From positions 15,443-43,173 of the forward strand of contig BQKZ01004179.1 in NCBI GenBank assembly GCA_036244855.1: a DNA stretch of 27,731 nucleotides. The letters run 5' to 3'. Positions 20,027 through 27,731 of this stretch are shown here, one piece after another (the first letter of the stretch is position 1; each line of letters opens with the position of its first letter). This DNA comes from Temnopleurus reevesii. Its lineage: Eukaryota; Echinodermata; Echinoidea; Temnopleuroida; Temnopleuridae. Made by a program: the position numbers and the translations under genes. The notes beneath the pieces are model-generated. The model had not been told where the DNA came from. It worked only from the letters and a program-made list of their open reading frames with translations, and made no database searches.

Positions 20027-22967
20027 GCTAGGCATATATAAAGTGTTAACGTTGGCGCGAGATTTCTAATAGGCTTTTTTTTCAAACAAATGCCATTAGA
20101 TAGTGTTAGGTATTTTATACTCGACAATATGAAACATTTGCACGCTTTTTAGAGAGAGCCTCCATTCATTTTTGACAGAAATGTGATCTATTCCGAGAAA
20201 ATGAGTGATATTTCGTACCCAAGTTCTCCTTCTTTGTCAGTTTGTTCCTTTAATATTCTCGTTCTCTCCCCCTCATAGTGGCCCCAGCATAATCACGCAT
20301 CTTTCTCAAATATATGATCTTCCTTAATGGATATTATTATCTAGTTGTCTCTAATCATTAGTGATCTCTAAACATCACTTTCTCTCCTCGGCAACATTAT
20401 CTGCTCGTATCAAACGCTACCCAAGCAAAGCGTCCATGACGACGAAAAAATGTCATAAAGCGTTTGGATTTTAAGACACTTTCGTCTGCATGCACCATGC
20501 TAATTGGGTTACCCCCGTTTCTCGAGCGAAGGAAGCGCCGCTGTAAATTACCCAGTTACTATTCGTGAATTTTAATGTTTGTGTACATTAGGCGGGCGAG
20601 CAACAAATTGCCAATGCACACCTCCTTAATGAAGTAAATCACGTCTTCGTGTGGTTATAATCAGTATATGTATTCTCTTTTCTTTTTTCCCATCTTCTTC
20701 TTCCTTTTAAAAAGTAATCTTCCATTTATTTTTTGCATATATTAAAGAACCTTACCGGCGCCCTTTTTATCGTAAAAAAGTTATGAGTGAAAGTTAAGAG
20801 TGTCACAAAACAAGAGGATGGCGTCAAATTCCTTAAAAAGATCAATAATAGCAACAATTCGTACTCCTAAAGTTCTTTACTGTCAACAAAGTCTAAATAT
20901 TTGTGATCATCCCATGTTGGACATAAAAGGCAAAAAAAATTTCTTCGTTTCCAATTTTGTTTTAGTACTGAAAATTGTGTTCTCCGATGCCAAATAATAA
21001 AAATGAAATTTCTTAAATGTGCGATTGACTCGCTTTAAAATGAATTTGATTTTCATCAACGAACATTACTGCTGATTATTGTTACCATTATTATCATTTA
21101 AAGTATACAATGACAATATTTCTTATTATAACAACAATTACGATCGGTACTCTTATCATCATTATTACTGTTATCACTGTTATCATCATCACAATTTTCG
21201 CCAACCTCATGATGATCAATATTACTATTATCATTTTAAAAAAATCATTCTGCAGGTGGTTAACAGTCCCAGGTACACAAGATTTCTTTCCAAACTTGTC
21301 CAGTCCCCAACTAAAATGCTGAACAACCCAGGTTGACACCTTACTGCACTTTACTCTGCAAAACAAGCAGATGGATTACCGGGGTGTGAGTAAATGTTTG
21401 TATGAACGATGTTATTCAATTTCAATTAAAATCGGTATTGTAAGCTGGGCCCAGTCTATACACTTTTCACCGCCTATTATGCTCATATTTTCTTCTTATA
21501 TTCGGTCCGAAAATGGCAACAAACTTGAGGGCATGAATGTATAATTCAAGGTGGCCAATATCCCTCTCTCTACCTCTCCTTCTATCGTCACACCTCTCTC
21601 TGCCTTCTTTCCCTTCTCCTCTCTCTTTATCAAACTTTGAAGAATTTAAATACGGATGTTTACTTCCTTCCGAACTGGTTCCTATTATCCATATACTACC
21701 TCATCATGTATTTACTTTTCTCCAGCTCAACACGCCGTTTTCAGCATCCAAAGAAGCCGATTTTTTTATATATACTTTTTACAAAGTCTGTTCTCCAAGG
21801 CAAATACACGATTTCTATTACAATCTGGTGTATAGTTAATCTGCAGCCGGTGTTTACTTTATAGCACCGATCAAACGAGAGAGTGCTTTTATTGTAAGCA
21901 AAGCAATGAGAAAGAGGAAGAGATTATTAACAAAAAATGAGAAAGAAAGGACACCACCCTTTTCTTCGCTGCGGTGGTGTGGACGTTTTGGAATAACAAT
22001 TTGTTCCTGAATCCATGTACCTACATCGACCCCATACTTATTATTCATATTTTTAGGCTCAGTCTGAGTGTGTTTTTTCTTCACATTTACATATTCCTTA
22101 CCGAAGAGGGCACTATTAAAGCGAGTCGATCTGCGACAAAGTCAGAACTAAATAACTTATCTCAGAAAGTAAAATCTAAACAAGCAAAAAACAAAACACA
22201 AAGCAATTGCATGCAAAAGAAAGAAAAAAAATAAAGCACTATAAAGCAACAAACAGAGAAATCTAACTAAGACAAATGTTCCAACAGTTTATAAATGACT
22301 CAAACAACTTTCAGTTCATTAAATATTCAACTGTCTATAGACCCTCCTAAAGCGATTCGGATATTCGGGTTGAAGCCAATTAATTCAAGTTCACGTCTAT
22401 TTTGCATTTTACTAAATGAGATACGACATTAATAAAGAAAAATTATTCTCGTTTTGCTTGATTTATTATGGATGTTTTTTATGAGACACAATGGCACAAC
22501 ATAAAAAGAGATGAACAAAATAAGTATTAGTATAGGTACAACAAGTGATGCGTTCATTTCAATAACATAAATCTAAATTGGGAAGTCATCAATGTCATTA
22601 AATTTGAATCAAATGTTTATTTTGGACAAAGAGGAAAGATATTTATTTCCTCTTGTTGCAGAAAGAAATACCAAACTAGTGATGTTATAAACATGTTTCT
22701 TTTAATGATTGGCAATGCTAGTTAACTTGTGTAATTTACAAATGAGAAGTTTGAAAAGCAAACACCGTTTCTATCAGAAGGAAGAGATTTGCGTGGTTCC
22801 GACACGCACGAATTAGTTTTGGGAGTGTTTGTATGAGAGAACGTGTATTTGTCTGTGGTTTCTGTCCCTAATGGTCTCTATACCTGAGACGTATGCAGGT
22901 GTCCGTCTCCCAATACTGTCCTCTGATCCCACCGCGGCCCAATCCATGCTTCAACCAACACCTGCAT

Positions 22968-22976
22968 ATCTGCCCC
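22968..22976. repeat. Left target-site duplication of the MITE
   Basis: ATCTGCCCC, repeated exactly at 23211-23219. The next base out differs on each side, so the duplication is at most 9 bp. Confidence 0.9.
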
Positions 22977-23210
22977 TAGTTCAGATTCTAAACGATTTTT
23001 TTTAAGCGCTCAATCCCGAATATCAATCTCTTTTCTTTCCATTGCTGCCAGTCCGATAGAGGGCGCGACCCCAAGAATTCACGGGCGACGAAAAAATTTC
23101 TCAGACCAAACATTCTAGCGTTCTGTAGGAAGATGTGATAACGCCATCTATCGGTCGTGTTCGTTACCACTGCGGCAGAGCAATCATGAAACCGTTCAGA
23201 AGCTGAACTA
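22977..23210. mobile_element. 234-bp MITE with terminal inverted repeats, copy 2 only
   Basis: The element begins TAGTTCAGATTCTAAACG and ends with its inverted equivalent (CGTTCAGAAGCTGAACTA). The ends match over about 22 bases (22977-22998 and 23189-23210) with three to four mismatches. It is bracketed by a 9-bp direct repeat ATCTGCCCC (22968-22976 and 23211-23219), and copy 1 has the matching empty site. A second, internal inverted pair, CCGATAGAGGGCG and CGCCATCTATCGG, lies near 23052 and 23142. There is no transposase; the 60-codon minus-strand frame has no meaning. A 9-bp duplication suggests a Mutator-like superfamily, and 8-bp hAT-type is the main alternative. The family name is not recognised. 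Confidence 0.93.
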
Positions 23211-23219
23211 ATCTGCCCC
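23211..23219. repeat. Right target-site duplication of the MITE
   Basis: ATCTGCCCC, an exact repeat of 22968-22976. It is followed by CTCTACCAGTCAAACAGG, which rejoins the copy 1 sequence. Confidence 0.9.
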
Positions 23220-23369
23220 CTCTACCAGTCAAACAGGGGCTGCGAGGGGTGCAATTATATGCCCGTCAATGCTCTCTATTCTTTACGTCTTGGGGGTGCG
23301 GTGTGCATTGAAGTTGTTTTGGCGGGGTGTCGCTTTCTTCCTTGGGGTGACATGGGGACTATGCGGGGT

Positions 23370-24000
23370 CATGGGACACATCTAAATCGTCAAACCCTTC
23401 TCATCCCAGGGGCGGGTCCAGGATTTCCCCAATAGTGGGACTAGAAATTTTGAAATTTTCTTACAAGCAAAACAACACTGTGCATTCTGCCGCTTCAATG
23501 TCAGAATGTGAACGAATGAGATATGAATAGGCATCTGGTTGGTCTAGAAGGTCCCCTAGGCATCGGCAATATGCTGGACATCGTCCCCCCCCCCCTTCCG
23601 CCTTCCCAATCGAATTAAACTCTTCCAATGACGCTATTTATTTATTTATTTGTCTTCGCGCCATTTTACTTGTTTTTATTGCACAGATAAAAACTGATTT
23701 CCTTAAATACTAATTCGCATAAATGCATCGAAATTCTAAATTGTCTTATTCAATCGTGATGCGATATAAATATATTACAGATACGCATTCCTAATGTACC
23801 GTGAGTATACGGGTCTATGTTGCACAAATTGCTTTAAAAGAAACGTGTATTTAGTTTTTTTGTGTGTTAGTGTTAGCTGATTTGACTAATAGTTTAGCCA
23901 AAAATATACATATCTTTTGAAGAAATCCAAAAATAATCTTTACAATTTTTTTAAACACTCTTTATTTTACTGAACATATGCTAATGATGATAATAATCAT
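23370..24000. other. Non-duplicated flank, no gene seen
   Basis: AT-rich sequence just right of the duplication edge. The only local features are a poly-C run (23585-23595), a TTTA run near 23636-23650 and an ATGATAAT tail that belongs to the SINE on its right. It does not resemble the sequence that follows copy 1. Confidence 0.6.
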
Positions 24001-24266
24001 GATAATTAATAGACACAATTACAACAATGTACTCTTATATTGCGCATTGCCAGTTGCCATCGTTATCGATCAGTTAGTAGCCTGTTAGTTCAGCATTATT
24101 AAGGCAACAAAAAGTCGGTTGTTTCCTCCTGGTACCCAAAAACGCACCTGGGTAAAAATGGCTAATGTGGATAAATTTCTTGCCAAAGGAAATAGATGCC
24201 AACGGGGATCAAACCTAGGACGCTGTAGCTGAGGTTCAAGACCATAACCACTAGACCACGACACTT
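24000..24266 (-). mobile_element. tRNA-derived SINE, minus strand
   Basis: On the minus strand it has an A box TGGTCTAGTGG (24248-24258) and a B box GGTTTGATCCC (24205-24215). A body follows with TTCCTTTGGCAAGAAATTTA, TCCACATTAGCC and a TGGGTACCAGG motif, then a 3' GCGCAATATAAGAGTAC and an ATGATAAT-type tail. The body shares the GGCAAGAAATT-ATCCACA and GGGTACC blocks with the SINEs at 13584 and 25087, but the head differs, so it is a related subfamily. The frames across it are by-products. Confidence 0.85.
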
Positions 24267-25086
24267 TAACCTTCCTTTAAACTCCGATACGGGTTTTAGA
24301 GAGGAGGAAACGATCTCCAATTTTACAACAAATCAACTTGTTTACGCAAGTACAAGAGTTTTGATATATTGCAAATAGCTTACATTTCTTTTCCATTTAT
24401 TCCGCCACCAGTGAAATATCAACCATATCTTATTACCATAATTTGCATTATCCCACACCTTTCTTTCTTCCAGCTAAGATTTATACCCTTTGAGTTCCGC
24501 TCCTTAATTCTTGCCAATGCTGACCAACCAAAGTCGTTTGGAAATAAAGGGTTAAGCTCACTTTGTGGGCGAAATATTACAATTGGGATTTTCAAATTAA
24601 AAGGATTTTATTTCTGGTCATCTGGGTTATTTCCTCTCTTCAATAGTCCCTTCATTTGCCTTTTCATTATGGTACATGGTGAACACCTTTTGAGATGTCA
24701 GTATTCAGGAAGACCACCAGAAACTATATAGTCATAATCTGATCGTGTAAAACATTTTTGTGAGTTTTTTTTTTTCTTTCTTTGTTTGTTGTTTCTTGGC
24801 ATAGCGAATACCTATTCAATATGAAATTTGATTTTGATAAATCTTATAATTTTACCATCCTTAGACAGAGTGGATGGTTAATCGACGTAAAGAATAATGT
24901 TTCGTATAGAAACACTGCCACTAATCTAAGAACTCTCTGAGCGCCAGGAGGACTGCACCCAAAGGACCAACTTTCTTTCAGTGGTTTTATAATCATGAAA
25001 ACATTTTAGGTACAAGAATATTAAAGAATTTTGGAGGAGTTGAAATAGAAATTTGGTACTACATCTAATTCTTTTTTTACCAAGTA
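24266..25086. other. AT-rich interval without a supported gene
   Basis: A 120-codon open frame at 24369-24731 is rich in Phe, Ile and Leu and lacks an ATG-driven context, recognisable domain or homologue that I know. In AT-rich DNA this length can occur by chance. Splice-like signals are not convincing. A T-rich run is near 24765-24790. Confidence 0.5.
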
Positions 25087-25380
25087 TAGGGGCCATGGTG
25101 TAGTGGTTCTGACTGTCGCCTTTCAACCAGAGAGACGTAGGTTCAAATCCCACCCATGGCGTTAATTTCCTTCAGCAAGAAATTCATCCATGTTGTGCTG
25201 CACTCAACCCAGGTGAGGTGAATGGGTACGTGGTAGGAATTTATTCCTTGAAAAGGCGTATACGCTTAGTAGCTGCACTGCAAAAAGCCAGGGTAATAAT
25301 GCTGCAATTGTAGAGCGCTTAGGGAATTCTCATGAAAAGTTGATAAGCGGTATATAATATTAATAGCCGTTCATTATCAT
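25087..25380 (+). mobile_element. Full-length tRNA-derived SINE
   Basis: Head GGGGCCATGGTGTAGTGG with tRNA-like A-box spacing, a consensus B box GGTTCAAATCC (25140-25150), and a body CATGGCGTTAATTTCCTTCA, then GCAAGAAATTCATCCATG and GGTGAGGTGAATGGGTACG. The 3' end is GAGCGCTTAGGGAATTC, GCGGTATATAAT, then an ATT/ATC tail. It is the best-preserved member of its family here and closely matches 13584-13890. The short minus-strand frame starting MGFEPTSLWLKG arises from the tRNA-like head and is not a gene. Confidence 0.92.
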
Positions 25381-27540
25381 CTTATTAAGCTCACAATCCG
25401 ATGGCTCCCCTCGACCTCATCATAGCGTTCCTCCTTCCTTTCCTTTGCCTGACCCCGTTCCCATGGCATTATACAGGTGTTCCAGAAGAATTGTTTTGAC
25501 AAATATTTTGTTTCATTTGGGGATTATTCACACATTATTCTATTTTACCCTCTCGATCATATTGCCCCAATCTTTTTCTCTATTTTTCTTTCAAAGCCGA
25601 CCATTTTGAAGATTGAATATTTGCCATCTCTCTCCTGACATTTCTCGCTACCTTCCGGCGGCTAAACGACCACCAACAGTCGTCATAGCTCTGCAAAGGT
25701 AAAAAGGTCGAATCAAATGTACCTACATCCATAAAGAAATGAAAAAGAATAACGGATAATAGGGATTTGCATTATAAAGTGGCTGTAGGAAGGTAATTTT
25801 CAACATCTTAAAAAGAAGAGAAATACTGTAGTCCCATGTATTAACCTCCTTGTTTGTCCTCAGATTCGAGTCAAATGAAGAGGTTCGAATTGAAATAGTG
25901 ACAAGTTAGGACTGGGGCAGTTTATTTGACACGAGGTGATTGGTTTGCGGTGGTTGTGCTCAGTAATTGGCTTCACGGATTGCCCATTCTCTCACTTCTG
26001 TTCCTCTGAACCTCTTTGGTTTTGTTTCTTTTCACCTTTTTCCCCTTTCCGTTTACACCTCGACGAAGTATATTCAGGTGTTGCAAGTATGTGACACAAT
26101 TTTGATCGACATCAAAGGGTCAAACGAGTGAGCGGGAAAAACAGGGAAAATTGCAAATAGTCTTTTCTTTACTTTCTGATCTGTATCGTCATGGTGTTTA
26201 TAATCATCTCCGTGTTTGTTCAAATGTCATCTACTGGCAATTTGAAGAAAGATAGATTCAGGAGAGAACTGGATTTTCGAAAGCCCCTTTGACAGGAATT
26301 ATCGATCAAAAATATTCATAACTCATGGATTTATGGCTAAAAATAATCTCATTACTCTTGCTTCGTATAATTGCCCATTTGATGTACTATACGTATTAAG
26401 TTTTGCTAATTTTCACTCATAAAACATTGGACTTTAATGCACGTGTATAATCATGATATAGAGGGAAACGATTAAAAAATAGTCAATTTTAAAGCCAATT
26501 GATCCCAAACCTTCGAAGACAACCTTCTTCTTCTTCAAGGGAATAACAATAGGAACCAATACAGGATTTAGATACAGGGTGTCATAATCATAGTACAGAT
26601 ATATACATAAAAATCAGAGGTGATAAATTCGTTGTTAGTAAGGTAGATTCGATATCAAAGCGCATCACATAGTTTCTTGTTTCGCTTCTTTATGAAAATA
26701 CTCAACTCATTTCAAAATCTAATACAAAAAATAGTCATTATTCGAAATACGTTCATCAAATTCGGATTCCTCATAATAGTAGGCAATGAAATTCTAACAA
26801 AATTTAACAATCTAATTCTCACCAGCTTAAAATTTTAATATGCATGCAAATGCAAGCAATTGATTTTACGATGGAAATTAATACGGTACATCATTTCATG
26901 TCATAAAAATGTTTTATAGTATTTTTCCGTAAAAAATTCTATAAAGTAAAGTGTTTGGGTGTTGGAGTGCTTGAGTTCCAGTTCCCTCTCTAACAAAGCT
27001 TTGGGTGACCAGCAATTTTTGTACAGGAAGGAATGCGTAACTTTGTTTTTTTTTTTACACATCACTTGATATGTGATGTTTTTTTTTGTCGTATGCTAAA
27101 TATGTATAAATTAATTAAAGAGAATGCATCCCTAGTAAATGGAGATTTCAAACTTGAATTACTTGCTAAATTTCTCTTCTTAGAAACAAAGTTCAATTGA
27201 CGACTTTCTTCTATTTTGTCAGCTCCTTTAATAGGTTAAGGGGTGCGTCTTTTTGTTGGTGCCAATTCTGTGGGTGTATGTTTGTGTATTTTTATTTCTG
27301 TTTTGAGTTTGGATGGTTGGGGGTCATTGTTGTTGTTGCTGTTCTTTTTTTATCTTGTCTTGGTAGTTTTGTTCCCTTTGTTTGTTTGCTTGTTTGTTTT
27401 GGAGTTGTTGCTTTTTATCGTTAGACCGTGATGAAGGGAGGGGGGGGGGTAAACCTACAACTGATCGCTCCCGGGTCATCAATTCGTGAGTGCACCAATC
27501 GCAGCTCCTATATTACATCACTATCTTAGCCCAAAGCACT
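25380..27540. other. Non-coding interval, no gene seen
   Basis: Mixed then strongly AT-rich DNA. Frames at 27197-27431 are Phe/Cys/Leu/Val-rich translations of GT/TTG/TTTG low-complexity sequence. A 7-bp hairpin (ACATCAC at 27059-27065 with GTGATGT at 27073-27079) sits between two T-runs. A poly-G run is near 27441. A somewhat GC-richer stretch (25900-26130) has isolated RUNX- and TCF-like motifs but nothing decisive. Confidence 0.5.
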
Positions 27541-27561
27541 GTCAATGCCTATCAAATGGGT

Positions 27562-27731
27562 CTATCAAGCGCCACCTTTTACCTTCCACAAGTAGCCCTA
27601 CCCCGGCCTCCAACCCCGCCCCTATCAGCCTCCCCCATTTCCCCCTGTCCCTTCCAGTACAGGCCTCCAACCCCGCCCCTATCAGCATCCCCCATTTCCT
27701 CCTACCTCTTCCACTACCGGCCTCCAACCCC
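27562..27731. repeat. 57-bp GC-rich minisatellite, continues off the window
   Basis: GGCCTCCAACCCC starts at 27605, 27662 and 27719, giving an exact 57-base period. Each unit also contains GCCCCTATCAGC and CCCCCATTTCC. A degenerate preceding unit begins near 27562 (CTATCAAGCGCCACC). The array is cut by the window end. Because 57 is 19 codons, the minus strand stays open across it as a 19-residue Gly/Leu/Glu/Arg repeat (LIGAGLEA core). Whether it is translated is unknown. The base composition is far more GC-rich than the rest of the window. Confidence 0.85.

Larger units (their letters stand above)
14119..23369 (+). repeat. Large duplicated segment, copy 2
   Basis: This is a collinear, same-strand second copy of window positions 1-9126. 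It starts within TGTTTTTTTTTT at 14119 and is preceded by sequence whose copy-1 equivalent, if any, lies off the window. It ends near 23369, after which the sequence (CATGGGACACATC) no longer matches copy 1. Differences from copy 1 include about 50-60 extra bases near 14590-14645, loss of one arm of an inverted-repeat element near 14890, a SINE-bearing block at about 16669-16850, a shorter CAT tract, loss of 41 bp near 18590, and a 234-bp MITE at 22977-23210. Both insertions are mobile elements, which shows that the copies separated before those elements arrived or that the locus is polymorphic. Confidence 0.95.

Noticed and set aside
24369..24731. 120-codon frame, the longest unmasked one in the right flank
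   Set aside because: Phe/Ile/Leu-rich composition as expected from AT-rich DNA by chance; no domain recognised and no splice or promoter context.
24926..25153. Minus-strand frame beginning MGFEPTSLWLKG
   Set aside because: Antisense translation of the SINE head at 25087.
25573..25700. Exon-like patch with a strong pyrimidine tract and AAAG|GTAAAA
   Set aside because: All three frames of the 102-base candidate contain a stop codon.
27197..27431. Cys/Phe/Val-rich membrane-like frames
   Set aside because: They are generated by TTTG/TTG/GT low-complexity sequence, with two overlapping frames looking equally membrane-like.

Overview
This is a eukaryotic, almost certainly animal, non-coding window. 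It is AT-rich and full of microsatellites (GA/CT, CAT, TTC, GATA), long polypyrimidine runs and tRNA-derived SINEs with clear pol III A and B boxes. I see no convincing protein-coding gene. The open frames present are short, compositionally simple (poly-His, poly-Ser/Leu and similar from microsatellites), or not kept between the two copies of the duplicated segment. The SINE types and GC level fit a marine deuterostome, most likely an echinoderm such as a sea urchin; that is recognition from memory, not a search result.

Layout. (1) 1-9126 is copy 1 of a large duplicated segment. Its left end lies at or beyond the window edge, and its right end falls at a single N (9127) followed by a poly-C and CT tract. 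(2) 9128-14118 is a roughly 5 kb block found once here: a CT-rich arm, a GA/GATA-rich arm, AT-rich DNA, a distant relative of a foldback repeat seen in the duplicated segment, and one SINE. (3) 14119-23369 is copy 2, in the same orientation and collinear with copy 1, offset by about 13,996 to 14,194 bases depending on indels. (4) 23370-27731 is a right flank seen once, with two SINEs, AT-rich DNA and, at the edge, the start of a 57-bp GC-rich minisatellite.

The two copies differ by scattered substitutions and by discrete events. Copy 2 carries a 234-bp MITE with terminal inverted repeats and a 9-bp target-site duplication, and copy 1 has the matching empty site. Copy 2 has a SINE-bearing block where copy 1 has unrelated sequence. 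The CAT tract is longer in copy 1. Some stretches are identical for about 400 and 700 bp, while neighbours are clearly diverged. The arrangement is either a genuine tandem segmental duplication or two alleles of one locus assembled in series. The N exactly where homology stops, and the single-copy block just before copy 2, make the assembly explanation a serious possibility.

No operon, pathway or multi-gene system can be supported. The main content is repeat biology, structural variation and possible cis-regulatory DNA.
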